From JASGKO01 sp049840595 (GTDB lineage: Bacteria; Verrucomicrobiota; Verrucomicrobiia; Chthoniobacterales; Chthoniobacteraceae): a stretch of 64,000 nt of DNA. The translations under genes were made by a program, and so were the position numbers. The first letter of the stretch is position 1, and every line of letters begins with the position of its first letter. The notes below the pieces were generated by a model. It was not told where the DNA came from, made no database searches, and worked only from the letters and a program-made list of their open reading frames with translations. The DNA lies in assembly GCA_049840595.1 (NCBI GenBank), contig JASGKO010000039.1, positions 124,001 through 188,000 of the forward strand. The letters are read 5' to 3'. This document shows, one piece after another, positions 9,644 to 18,567 of this stretch.

Positions 9644-10624
9644 ATGAATTCCGGCGCGGAGACTCCCGATACCCCGGCGGTCTCCCACGAGGCCGCGGCC
9701 TGGGAATCGGTGCGTCCCGGCTGGCGGCAGCTTTACGGGGATTTTCACAATCAGGGCGTCAGTATTGAAGAGCACGATTTTCGCGCGACCAAGACGCTCG
9801 ACTGGGCCTCCAGCTTCCATCCCGAGAGTATCGAGGTATGCCTGAACCTCGCCGGGCGCGGGGAAGTGATCGCGGGCAAGCAGCGCGCCGACTTTACCGA
9901 GCGCACCGTGGGCCACTACGCGATGGTGAAGCGAAAGCTCTCCGGCAGCCGTTGGGAGGGCGACCGGCACCAGTTCGTGACCGTGGAACTGTCGCGTGCC
10001 TTCGTGTTGCAAAATTTCCATGGCAGCGAGGAGAAGCTGCTACCCTCGGTGCAGTCCTTCATGGAGGGGCGGCCCAATGGGGCGGTGAGCCCCGTCATTT
10101 CGCTTTCCTCGGCCCACGAGGCGCTCATCGTCGGGTTGCGCAATCCCCCGGTGAATATGAGCGCGCGGACGATCTGGTATCAGGCCAAGGTGCTGGAACT
10201 CATTTCCCAGCTTTTTTTCGACACGGCGGGGCCGGAACTCTTCTGCTCCCGGCAGAAGCGGATGGCCCGCGAACGCACCGAGGCGGTGATGATCCTGCTC
10301 CGCAACCGCCTGCAAGACCCGCCGACGCTCAATGAGCTGGCGAAGCAGATCGGGTGCAGCCCCTTTCACCTGAGCCGCAATTTCTCCGAGCAAAACGGCA
10401 TGACGATCCCCCAGTACCTGCGCCAGGTGCGCATGGAGCGGGCGGCGGAATTGCTGCGCTCGGGGAGTTACAACGTGACCGAAGTGGCCTTCACCGTGGG
10501 CTATTCCAGCCTCGGCCATTTCAGTAAATCCTTCTGCGAAGAGATCGGCTGCTGCCCGAGTCTCTACCCGCAGGCGCTCTCCGTCCTGGGGAAAGGAAAA
10601 CCGGTCAACGTGCCGAAGGTTTGA
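9644..10624 (+). CDS. AraC-family transcriptional regulator
   Basis: 326 residues from the ATG at 9644; the frame is open to 9608, and a start there would place the N-terminus inside repeat-derived sequence, so the shorter form is preferred. The C-terminal ~100 residues form the double helix-turn-helix of AraC regulators: 'LNELAKQIGCSPFHLSRNFS' and 'NVTEVAFTVGYSSLGHFSKS'. The N-terminal half is a cupin-like sensing domain with no recognisable ligand signature; this arrangement resembles siderophore-type regulators such as PchR, but that is only a hint. Lying next to the iron-uptake operon makes an iron-related role possible, though an intrinsic terminator separates them. The stop codon lies at the edge of a large inverted repeat. 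Confidence 0.85.
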   Translation: MNSGAETPDTPAVSHEAAAWESVRPGWRQLYGDFHNQGVSIEEHDFRATKTLDWASSFHPESIEVCLNLAGRGEVIAGKQRADFTERTVGHYAMVKRKLSGSRWEGDRHQFVTVELSRAFVLQNFHGSEEKLLPSVQSFMEGRPNGAVSPVISLSSAHEALIVGLRNPPVNMSARTIWYQAKVLELISQLFFDTAGPELFCSRQKRMARERTEAVMILLRNRLQDPPTLNELAKQIGCSPFHLSRNFSEQNGMTIPQYLRQVRMERAAELLRSGSYNVTEVAFTVGYSSLGHFSKSFCEEIGCCPSLYPQALSVLGKGKPVNVPKV

Positions 10625-10791
10625 GAGCCGGTGAAAAAATTCTGCTTCCAACCCTCCGGGCGGGTGGAAAAACGGGCGCTGGTGGCGTTGTTCGCTCCTT
10701 GCAGAGCGCGGTGGCTATGCGCGTCGCTCTCGCCTGACCAGCCCCCGTTTTTCCCTCCCGCGCACCCCTGCCGAATTTTTTCACCGGCTCT
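10624..10791. repeat. 168-bp imperfect inverted repeat between AraC and transketolase genes
   Basis: AGAGCCGGTGAAAAAATTC (10624-10642) is a perfect 19-bp inverted repeat of 10773-10791. A second block, GGAAAAACGGGCGCTGGT (10666-10683), pairs with 10737-10754 at 17 of 18 positions. The left arm overlaps the last base of the AraC stop codon. This could be a long hairpin, a MITE-like remnant or a processed RNA. No poly-T tract follows the right arm. Confidence 0.75.
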
Positions 10792-10878
10792 GACTATTTC
10801 CACGGTTTCCGTCGCGCGCTCTTGACTTGGTGGGGTCGTTTTCTAGGCTGGCCCTTTCACCTACATATACCACCACAT

Positions 10879-12867
10879 ATGGCACTCAATCTAGAAGCTC
10901 TATCCCGCGCCGCCAACGAGGCCCGCGGTCTCGCAATGGACGCCGTCCACACGTGCAACTCCGGCCACCTCGGCCTGCCCCTCGGCTGCGCGGAAATCGG
11001 CGCCGCACTTTATGGCTCTGCGCTGCAGCACAATCCCGTCGCGCCGAAATGGCTCAACCGCGACCGCTTTATCCTGAGCGCCGGTCACGGCTCGATGTTC
11101 CTCTACGGCTGGCTGCACCTCAGCGGTTATCCGAATGTGCCGATCGACCAGGTGAAGAAATTCCGCGCCCTTGGCTCGCACACCCCCGGCCACCCCGAGT
11201 TCCACGAGACCCTCGGCGTCGAGGCGACCACCGGCCCGCTCGGCCAGGGTATCTCGAATGCGGTCGGCTATGCCGTCTCGCAGAAAATGGCGGCGGCGAA
11301 ATATAACACGGCCAGCCATGCGATTTTCGACAACCACATCATCGCGCTCGCGGGCGACGGTTGCATGCAGGAAGGCGTGGCCATGGAGGCGATTGCCTTC
11401 GCCGGTCACTTCAAGCTCGATAACCTGATCCTCATTTACGATTCGAACGACGTCACGCTCGACGCGATGGCGAAGGAATCGCAGAGCGAAAATGCCGCCG
11501 CGCGTTTTGAGGCGGTGGAATGGGACGTGCAGACGGTGAACGGCCATGACATCCCGGCCTTCATTGCGGCGTTCGACAAGGCCAAGGCGGCCACTGGCAA
11601 GCCCCAGCTCATCATTGCCAAGACGGTGATTGGCCAGGGCATCCCCGAAGTCGCCGGCACGGCCAAGGCCCACGGCGAAGGCGGCGCGAAGTTCATCGAT
11701 GCGGCCCGCAAGGGACTCGGCCTCCCCGAGGAGCATTTCTACGTCAGCCCCGAGACGCACGCCTTCTTTGCCGGGCACGCGACGGAACTCGCCGCGAAGT
11801 ATGACGCCTGGACCGCCCTCTATGCGGAATGGCAGGCCGCCAACCCCGAGCTCGCGAAGGACCTCGACAGCGCGCTGAAGCTCGAAGTGCCCGCCGATCT
11901 CCTCGCGAAAATCCCCGAGTTCCCCACGGACTCGAAGATCGCCACCCGCAAGGCGGGCAGCGACGTGCTCCAGCCCATCGCCGCGGCGCTCCCGAATCTC
12001 ATCGGCGGCAGCGCCGACCTTTACGGCTCGACGCTCAATTACATCCAGTCCTCGAAGGACTTCACGCCCGCCAACTGGAGCGGACGCAACATCCGCTTCG
12101 GCATCCGCGAGCACGGCATGTGCGGCATCATGAACGGCATCGCTTACGATGGCATCTTCCGCGCCAGCGGAGCGACCTTCCTCGTCTTTGCCGACTACTG
12201 CCGCGCGAGCATCCGTCTCGCCGCGCTCTCCGGGCTGCCGACGACCTACATCTTCACGCACGACTCCGTCGGCGTGGGTGAGGACGGCCCGACCCACCAG
12301 CCAGTGGAGACCGTGAGCGGCCTGCGGGTGATCCCGAATCTCGACGTCATCCGTCCCGGCGATCCCGAGGAAACCGCCGGCGCCTTTGCCGCCGCGATGC
12401 TGCGCACCACCGGCCCGACGCTCCTCGCGCTGAGCCGCCAGGCGCTGCCGATCTTCAACGAAGTTCCCGTGGCCACCCGCCGCGAGGGCACGCTCAAGGG
12501 CGGCTACGTCGCGATCAAGGAAACGGGCGAGCTCAAGCTCATCCTGCTTGCCGCCGGAAGCGAACTGCAGCACGCCGTCGCTGCCGCCAAGACGCTGGGT
12601 GAAGGCGTCCGCGTGGTCAGCCTGCCGAGCTTCTATCGCTTCGACGCGCAGCCGCAGGCCTACAAGGACGAAGTGCTCCCGCCCGCCGTGCGCAAGCGCG
12701 TGGCGATCGAAGCGGGGGTGACCGGTCTCTGGTACAAGTATGTCGGCCTCGATGGCAAGGTCATCGGCATCGACCGCTTCGGCCTGAGCGCCCCGGGCAA
12801 CAAGGTGATGGAAGTGCTCGGCATCACCGCCGAGGCCGTCGTCGCCGCCGCGCAGTCGCTCGGCTAA
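10879..12867 (+). CDS. tkt: Transketolase
   Basis: 662 residues, the normal length. Cytoplasmic thiamine-diphosphate enzyme of the pentose phosphate pathway that transfers two-carbon ketol units between sugar phosphates. The N-terminal domain has 'CNSGHLGLPLG' and the diphosphate/Mg-binding 'GDGCMQEGVAMEA' (from about residue 159), with 'YDSNDVTLD' completing the motif. The middle domain has 'GIREHGMCGIMNGIA' and 'GVGEDGPTHQPVE', carrying the catalytic Glu and substrate residues; the C-terminal domain ends the protein. The frame is open to 10822, but the ATG at 10879 begins the conserved 'MALNLEALSRAANEARGLAM'. A terminator follows directly, so the gene is probably monocistronic. Confidence 0.96.
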   Translation: MALNLEALSRAANEARGLAMDAVHTCNSGHLGLPLGCAEIGAALYGSALQHNPVAPKWLNRDRFILSAGHGSMFLYGWLHLSGYPNVPIDQVKKFRALGSHTPGHPEFHETLGVEATTGPLGQGISNAVGYAVSQKMAAAKYNTASHAIFDNHIIALAGDGCMQEGVAMEAIAFAGHFKLDNLILIYDSNDVTLDAMAKESQSENAAARFEAVEWDVQTVNGHDIPAFIAAFDKAKAATGKPQLIIAKTVIGQGIPEVAGTAKAHGEGGAKFIDAARKGLGLPEEHFYVSPETHAFFAGHATELAAKYDAWTALYAEWQAANPELAKDLDSALKLEVPADLLAKIPEFPTDSKIATRKAGSDVLQPIAAALPNLIGGSADLYGSTLNYIQSSKDFTPANWSGRNIRFGIREHGMCGIMNGIAYDGIFRASGATFLVFADYCRASIRLAALSGLPTTYIFTHDSVGVGEDGPTHQPVETVSGLRVIPNLDVIRPGDPEETAGAFAAAMLRTTGPTLLALSRQALPIFNEVPVATRREGTLKGGYVAIKETGELKLILLAAGSELQHAVAAAKTLGEGVRVVSLPSFYRFDAQPQAYKDEVLPPAVRKRVAIEAGVTGLWYKYVGLDGKVIGIDRFGLSAPGNKVMEVLGITAEAVVAAAQSLG

Positions 12868-12890
12868 ACGGGATTAGAACTATTTTGCAG

Positions 12891-12931
12891 CGCGGCTTGT
12901 CGAAACCTCGGCAAGCCGCGTTGTTGTTTTT
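12891..12931 (+). terminator. Intrinsic terminator of transketolase
   Basis: CGCGGCTTG (12891-12899) pairs with CAAGCCGCG (12912-12920) and is followed by TTGTTGTTTTT, 23 nt after the tkt stop. Confidence 0.85.
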
Positions 12932-12952
12932 GGGGAGGAAGTTTGTGGGGCA

Positions 12953-13022
12953 GGACGGCGAGACGTGTCTCGCCTGGAGAAAGCGGCGACGGGTCGCCGC
13001 AGTCCAAGGGCGCGGAGACGCC
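12953..13022 (+). repeat. 70-bp two-hairpin element, left copy (family D)
   Basis: Contains the near-palindromes GGCGAGACGTGTCTCGCC and GCGGCGACGGGTCGCCGC, then TCCAAGGGCGCGGAGAC. The same element lies in reverse complement at 15059-15128 with only a few differences, so the two copies bracket the Hsp70 gene as inverted repeats. Confidence 0.85.
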
Positions 13023-13102
13023 GAACGTTATCCCTCTGAAACGCCGCTGGCCTCCTAAATTTCCTTTTTGCTAAATCCCCCTCCTCCGCTCATTTTTCGA
13101 GC

Positions 13103-14939
13103 ATGAGCGATATCGCAGGCATTGATCTCGGCACCACCAATTCCGCCATTGGCGTGATGGAGGCGGGCTTTCCCATTTTGCTGGCCGATGCCGAGGGCGA
13201 ACGGCTCACGCCTTCCGTCGTTCATTTCCCCGCCAGCGGGGAGCCGCTGGTCGGCCAGCGCGGCCAGCCGGATGCGGGTGCTCGATCCGGCGGCGACGGT
13301 CTATTCGATCAAGCGTTTCATGGGGCGCCGGGTGGGCGAGGAGGCGGACGATGTGAGCTATCCACTTGCGGGACAGCGCGGGGAGCCGGTGCGGGTCAAA
13401 GTGCAGGGCGTCGAGCTTTCGCCGGAGCAGATTTCCGCGTTCATCCTCGCGAAGCTCAAGGCCGCAGCCGAGCAGGCGCTGGAGCGCCAAATCACGCGCG
13501 CGGTGATCACCGTGCCCGCTTATTTCAACGATGCCCAGCGCAACGCGACCAAGCTGGCGGGTGAACTCGCGGGGCTCACGGTCGAGCGGATTGTCAACGA
13601 GCCGACGGCGGCCGCGCTGGCCTACGGCCTCGACCGGCTTGGCGAGAAATCGAAGGTCGCGGTGTACGATCTCGGCGGGGGCACCTTCGATATTTCCATT
13701 CTGGAATTGAACCAGGGGGTCTTCCAGGTGCTTGCGACCAATGGGAATACGCGCCTCGGCGGGGACGATATCGATGCGGCGCTGATTCAACATCTCGCCT
13801 CCAAACTGGAACAAAAAACTACGGAGGACACGGAGAGCACGGAGGATTCAAATTCTGCCCATCTCAGTGCTCTCCGTGGTTATCATCCCGGCCGACTGGC
13901 CCGGTTGCGCGAAGTTGCGATTGAGGCCAAGCACCGGCTTTCCACGGAAACAGAGCTGGTAATCGAATTGCCGTTCTTCGAGGGCGGGAACAGCCAGTCC
14001 ATTCCGTTGACCCGCGCTGAGTTGGAGCAACTGGCGCGACCGATTGTCGAGCGCACGCGCCAGCATTGCCTGCGCTCGCTGATGGATGCCCAGCTGGCGC
14101 CCGGCGATTTGAATGCGGTGATTCTGGTCGGCGGGCAGACGCGGATGCCGCTCGTCCGCGACTTGGTGCGCGAGATTTTTCAGCGCGAGCCCGATGTCTC
14201 GCAAAACCCCGACGAAGCGGTGGCGCTGGGGGCGACGATCCAGGCGGGCGTGCTGAGTGGCGCGGTGCAGAATGTGGTGCTGCTCGACGTGACGCCGCTC
14301 TCGCTCGGCATCGAGACGTTTGGCGGATTGATGAACGTGATCATCCCGCGCAATTCCACCATCCCGATCAAGGCGGGCGAGCTGTTTACGAACGCGATGG
14401 CCGGGCAGCGCTCCATGCTGATTCGCGTGATGCAGGGCGAGCGCGAAATGGCGCGGGATAATTGGGAGTTGGGAAAATTCGAACTGGACTTCGAACCGCT
14501 GCCCAAAGGCCAGGCGCGGGTGGGCGTGCAATTCGAGATCGATGCGAACGGCATCCTGCACGTGCTGGCGCGCGATACGAAGACGGGGCTGCAAAAGATC
14601 GTGCCGATGCAGAGCGCGGTGGATGTGAGCGATGAGGCGGTGGAGAAGATGCTGGAGGATTCGCTGGAGCACGCCTTTGAGGACATGAGCGAGCGCGTCT
14701 TTACCGAGGCCCGCTTGAAAGCGGAGGAGATGCTGCCCGCGGTGCAAAGCGCGCTGGCGCAGGTGGGGGATTTGCTTTCCGCCGACGAGCGTGAGGAAAT
14801 CGAAAGGCAAAATGCGGAGGTGAAGGCCGCACTGGAAAGCGGCGAGACGCAGCGGCTCAAGCGGGCCAATGCGGCGCTCGACGAAGCGACCCAGCACCTC
14901 GCCGCGCTGCTGGTGGAGCGGGCGATGGGCGGGGCTTGA
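13103..14939 (+). CDS. Hsp70-family chaperone (HscA/DnaK-like), one frameshift, in-frame repeat insertion
   Basis: About 612 residues, shorter than DnaK and without a Gly-rich DnaK tail. ATPase motifs are complete: 'GIDLGTTNSAIGV', 'VPAYFNDAQRNATK', 'NEPTAAALAYG', 'YDLGGGTFDISI' and 'VILVGGQTRMPLVR'. The substrate-binding domain begins 'LLDVTPLSLGIETFGG', and a helical lid ends the protein. Frame 2 changes to frame 3 near 13255-13262 ('LVGQ' then 'AASRMRVLDP'). About 25 residues at 13815-13890 ('TTEDTESTEDSNSAHLSALR') derive from a dispersed palindromic repeat inserted in frame. They fall between 'DAALIQHLASKLEQ' and 'LREVAIEAKHRLS', in the ATPase subdomain that contacts nucleotide. No dnaJ, grpE or isc genes are adjacent. 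Confidence 0.87.
13815..13890 (+). repeat. Repeat family C element inside the Hsp70 coding sequence
   Basis: CACGGAGAGCAC (13829-13840) and GTGCTCTCCGTG (13868-13879) are perfect inverted arms around a 27-bp spacer. Upstream, CTACGGAGGACACGG resembles the CACGAAGGACACGAAG elements at 31831 and 55795. The element preserves the reading frame. Confidence 0.75.
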
Positions 14940-14943
14940 GAAT

Positions 14944-15020
14944 TTTACCGCCAAGACGCCAAGAGGGGAAGAGCGACGGAGTCGCGCAGACAATGGCGTG
15001 ACCAGACAGAGTCTGGTCAC
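14944..15020. repeat. Cluster of hairpins after the Hsp70 gene
   Basis: A CCGCCAAGACGCCAAGAG stretch at the start resembles family C. It is followed by GCGAC-GGA-GTCGC (14973-14985) and by GTGACCAGAC-AGA-GTCTGGTCAC (14998-15020), a perfect 10-bp stem with a 3-nt loop. No T-tract follows, so these are not typical intrinsic terminators, although the last hairpin is strong enough to affect the mRNA 3' end. Confidence 0.65.
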
Positions 15021-15058
15021 GAGGAGCCGTGAGTGTGGGAACGAGGGAGAAACCGTCC

Positions 15059-15128
15059 GGAGTCTCCGCGCCCTTGGAGTGCGGCGACACGTCGCCGCTT
15101 TCTCCAGGCGAGACATGTCTCGCCGTCC
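15059..15128 (-). repeat. 70-bp two-hairpin element, right inverted copy (family D)
   Basis: Reverse complement of 12953-13022 with few mismatches. Here both inner palindromes are perfect: GCGGCGACACGTCGCCGC and GGCGAGACATGTCTCGCC. It ends 18 nt before the phosphatase gene's stop codon at 15146. Confidence 0.85.
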
Positions 15129-15145
15129 CGCGGCGCAGCCCAATC

Positions 15146-16872
15146 TCAATTCACCCCGACCATTTGCCCGACTTCCACGGCGAGCAGGCAGACGTCATCG
15201 GAAAAACTCGCCTGGCCGGAGAAGGTTTCCAGTTCTCCAAACAGGTCGGTCACCAGTTCCTCGGCGGGGCGCTCGATTTGCCGGGAGATGAAGTGCCGGA
15301 GCCGCTCCTGGCTGTAGAGTTCCTTGCCCGCCGCCGCCTCGATCTCGAAGAGCCCGTCGGTAAAGAGCATGAAGCAATCGCTCTGATCCAGCGGGGCGCT
15401 GCCGGTTTTGTAGGTGGCGTTGTGGAACAGCCCGAGCGCGGGGCCGCAATCGCTCTTGTGGCAGAGGGCCACCGCCTCGCCCTGTTGCCGCCGGAGATGA
15501 ATCGGCGCGGGGTGGGCGGCATTCGCAAACAGCACGCGGGACTCGTCGGGATCGAGCACGAGGTAGGACGCGGTGGCGAACATCACGTGCTCCGAGTGCT
15601 TGAGAATGGTCGCCATGTAGCGGTTCACCTCCGCCATCAGCGCACCCGGTGCCTCGATGTTCGTGCTCAGTTCCTGCACCAGCGCGCGCATCATGGTGGT
15701 AATGAGGGCGGCCCGCACGTCGTGTCCCATGGCGTCGCCGATGAAGATGCCGATCCGGTTGTTCGTAAGTTCGATTACGTCGAAAAAGTCTCCGCTCACT
15801 GAGCCCGCCGGGCGATAGACGCTGTGAAAGCGCACCAGGCTGTGATCGTCCTGCGCTGAATTGAGATAGCGGCTGGGCAGCATCGCGAGCTGGAGTTCAT
15901 GGGCCATTTTCAACTCCTCCTCCGTCTGCCGGTTGCGATCTTCGAGCTGGCGCGTGCGCTCGGCGACGCGCTGTTCCAGGTGCTCCATCATCCGCGCTTC
16001 GGCGAGCGCGGAGGAGGCGGTGCTGGCGAGGATGTTGAGCGTCTTCAACTGCCCCGGGGTGGGCAGGTGGCGATGATGGGTGGACGCAAAGTTCAGGATG
16101 CCGATGAGCTTGCCCGCGGCCAGCATGGGGATCGCGATGCCGTCGGTGAAATTGCGCAGCGGGTGCTGGGAAACGAGCCGTTGTTCCGCCTGTTCATCGC
16201 CCTCCGAAATCGCCTGGCGGTAGTTCTCCACCCAGTCGCGAATGCTCTGTTCGAACGGAATGCGCAGCTTGGGAATCTCGCCCACGTGGCCGCCCCGCAC
16301 CGTGCTCACCGCCAGCTCGCGATGATTTTCCGCGGGCAGCAAAATTGTCACGCGCCCCTGATCGCTTTGCTGGAAGACCGCATCGGCAAAGACCTCGAAG
16401 GATGGAGTCGAAGCTGCGCGTGTTGGTGATCGCCATGCTGAGCGTCGTAGATGCTCACCGACTCGCGGAGCTGGATATTTTCGTCGCGCAGCCGCTTCAT
16501 ATCGAGCCCGCGGGTGATCGCCGGCTGGATCATCGGGAGATTGAACGGCTTGAGAATGTAGTCGAACGCGCCCGCCTTCATCGCCTCGATCGCGGTGTCG
16601 ATGGTGGCGTGCCCGGTCATCATGATGCAGACGAGATTGGGCGAAATCTCCCGGGCGGCCCGGAGAAATTCGATGCCGCTCATGCCGGGCATTTTCAGAT
16701 CGGTAAAGACCAGATCGAAGTCTTCGTCGCGCAGGGCGGCGAGGGCTTCTTCCGGAGAACTGATCGCCACGGTGGCGTAGCCACGATGGCCGAGGGCGTC
16801 GCAAAACGCTTTGAGCAGGTGCAGCTCATCATCGACGATTAAAAGTCGGGCAATGGGGGGATTGAGAATCAT
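15146..16872 (-). CDS. Response regulator with GAF and PP2C (RsbU-type) phosphatase domains (two frameshifts)
   Basis: A CheY-like receiver (about 1-125; phospho-acceptor Asp58 in 'DLVFTDLKMPGMSG', Lys in 'YILKPF') leads into a coiled linker and a GAF domain ('DAVFQQSDQGRVTILLPAEN'). After a second coiled coil comes a PP2C/SpoIIE serine phosphatase: 'SVSGDFFDVI', 'GIFIGDAMGHDVRAALI', 'FASFSDDV'-like 'GQASFSDDVCLLAVEV'. Such proteins dephosphorylate anti-sigma-factor antagonists in partner-switching stress pathways; no anti-sigma or antagonist gene is adjacent. Three frames are used in turn around 16400-16440 ('SIYDAQ', then 'MAITNTRSFDSIL', then 'EVFADAVFQQ'), so two closely spaced indels are likely. 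It is divergently transcribed from the DUF4230 gene. Confidence 0.85.
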
Positions 16873-17009
16873 GACTTACCACCTTCTAAAAGAAGCAACC
16901 AAACTGGTAGAGTATGTCCCGGTTTCTCTGAAAATGACAAGCCTGTTTTAACCGAAAAAACGTCAAAAAGGGGTTGCCGGAAGCTGGGGGAGGGCCAGAT
17001 TCGTGGGCC

Positions 17010-17678
17010 GTGAAGCATCTCCCTGCCGTTGCCCTATTGTGTGGATTGCTCATTTTGAGCGCGTGGCTGGTTGCGAAGATTACGCGCCACGAGACCGAAC
17101 TGGCCGTGCGGAATGCGGTGGAATCGGTGCGAAATTTACTGCAAATCACGCCCGAGGTGAAAACGAGCAGCGAGGTGTGGCCCCAACAATCGCAGGGGGG
17201 GCTGCAACTCGCCACCGTAACCAATGAATTCCCGGTGGAATACACCTTCGAGCACAGTTACCTCGGCAGTACGAAGCGGCTGAAGTTGCGCGGGCTGTTC
17301 AAGGTGAAGGCGGGCTTCGATTTGCAGGACCGGTTCTCGATTACCGTCACTGAAAACGGTCGGAAAGTCATCGCGGATTTTCCCGCCCCGCAGGTTCTCA
17401 GCGTCGAAATGGAGAAATACGAGGTGCTCGACGATGAAAACGGCTGGTGGAATTACCTGACCCAGGAGAACCAGCAGGAGACGGTGGCTGCCATGCAGGC
17501 CGAGGCACGGCGGGCGGCGGAAAGCGGGACGATTTTACCCGATGCGGAAAAATCGCTGCGGACCCAGTTCCAAGCGCTGGGCCAGAGCCGCGGGATGGAA
17601 TGGCAGGTGAATTTCCGCCCGGCGCGGTGGCCAAAAAAGGATGCGCCGGCCAAGAGCCTGCCATTGCTTTTGCCCTGA
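17010..17678 (+). CDS. DUF4230 family membrane-anchored protein
   Basis: 222 residues from the GTG at 17010; the frame is open further upstream to a TTG at 16974. An N-terminal membrane anchor ('VALLCGLLILSAWLVAKI') is followed by a DUF4230-like domain: 'VESVRNLLQITPEVKTSSEV', a central 'LRGLFKVKAGFDL' strand, then 'VLSVEMEKYEVLDDENGWWN' and a terminal coiled coil. The family is widespread, of unknown function and predicted extracytoplasmic. The ABC ATPase gene starts 22 nt downstream, so the two are probably co-transcribed. Confidence 0.68.
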   Translation: MKHLPAVALLCGLLILSAWLVAKITRHETELAVRNAVESVRNLLQITPEVKTSSEVWPQQSQGGLQLATVTNEFPVEYTFEHSYLGSTKRLKLRGLFKVKAGFDLQDRFSITVTENGRKVIADFPAPQVLSVEMEKYEVLDDENGWWNYLTQENQQETVAAMQAEARRAAESGTILPDAEKSLRTQFQALGQSRGMEWQVNFRPARWPKKDAPAKSLPLLLP

Positions 17679-17700
17679 TTTTCAGCGTTCTTCTTCGCCC

Positions 17701-18516
17701 ATGTCCCATGTTGTCGAATCCCCGGTTTTGGAAGTGCGTGATTTGGTGGTCAACCGGTCGGGTGTCCAGGTCTTGAATGGAGTTTCGTGGAAGGTGATGC
17801 CGGGCGAGCATTGGGTGATTCTCGGTGCGAATGGCTCGGGCAAGACGTCGCTGCTCTCCGTGCTCGCGGCTTATATGTCGCCCACCTCGGGCACGATCAA
17901 GGTGCTCGGGCACCGCTTTGGCGAGACGGACTGGCGGGAATTGCGCACGCATCTGGGCATCGTGAGTTCCTCGGTGCGGCAGATGATGGCCGATGCCGAG
18001 CCCGCGCTCACCACAGTGATCAGCGGCAAATACGCGATGATCGAATATTGGGGCAAGGTCAGCCGGGCCGACCAGTTGGAAGCCGGGCGCATCCTGAAGC
18101 TGGTCCGGTGCTCGCATCTGGCCGAGCGCCCGTGGGCCGTCCTGTCCCAAGGCGAGCGTCAGCGGGTGCTGATCGGTCGCGCGCTGATGGCGAAGCCGAA
18201 GGTGCTCATCCTCGACGAGCCGTGCGCCGGGCTCGATCCGGTGGCGCGTGAGCGATTCCTGCAATTCATGGAACAACTCGGCCGCAGCAAGCACTCCCCG
18301 GCGCTGGTGCTGGTGACGCATCACATCGAGGAAGTGATGCCTGTTTTCACCCACGTGGTGGCGTTGCGGAAAGGGAAGGTCGTTGCCCGGGGCAAGGTCG
18401 CCGAGGTAATGGAGAGCGCCACGCTGGGCAAGGTCTTCGGCGCGTCGATGCGGGTTTCCCAAAGCGACGGACGGCATCATGCGGTCGTGGAATCGCTGCC
18501 ACCGTCAAAAAAATAG
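17701..18516 (+). CDS. ABC transporter ATP-binding protein
   Basis: 271 residues with a complete ATPase core: Walker A 'GANGSGKTS' (about residue 42), Q-loop, signature 'LSQGERQRV', Walker B 'VLILDEP' and H-loop 'LVTHHIEEV'. Sequence style is closest to the ModF/COG1119 group of soluble ATPases. No permease or solute-binding gene is adjacent, so its partner is encoded elsewhere or it acts alone. The ATG at 17701 is preferred to the longer open frame, which would overlap the DUF4230 coding end. It is probably co-transcribed with the DUF4230 gene. Confidence 0.85.
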   Translation: MSHVVESPVLEVRDLVVNRSGVQVLNGVSWKVMPGEHWVILGANGSGKTSLLSVLAAYMSPTSGTIKVLGHRFGETDWRELRTHLGIVSSSVRQMMADAEPALTTVISGKYAMIEYWGKVSRADQLEAGRILKLVRCSHLAERPWAVLSQGERQRVLIGRALMAKPKVLILDEPCAGLDPVARERFLQFMEQLGRSKHSPALVLVTHHIEEVMPVFTHVVALRKGKVVARGKVAEVMESATLGKVFGASMRVSQSDGRHHAVVESLPPSKK

Positions 18517-18541
18517 GGACGCCCCGTGGGACGTCCCTATT
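18506..18541 (-). terminator. Intrinsic terminator between convergent genes
   Basis: AATAGGGACG and CGTCCCTATT (18512-18541) form a 10-bp stem. Read on the minus strand it is followed by seven Ts, making it the terminator of the small secreted-protein gene. On the plus strand it overlaps the very end of the ABC ATPase gene, whose last codons are the AAAAAA tract. Confidence 0.8.
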
Positions 18542-18567
18542 GACTATGACAACTAACAATTCAACCG

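Noticed and set aside
10900..12573. 557-residue minus-strand ORF opposite transketolase
   Set aside because: Sense frame is a full, conserved transketolase; the antisense reading is Arg/Gly-rich with no domain, as GC-rich codon bias produces.
14998..15020. Intrinsic terminator for Hsp70
   Set aside because: No T-tract follows on either strand.
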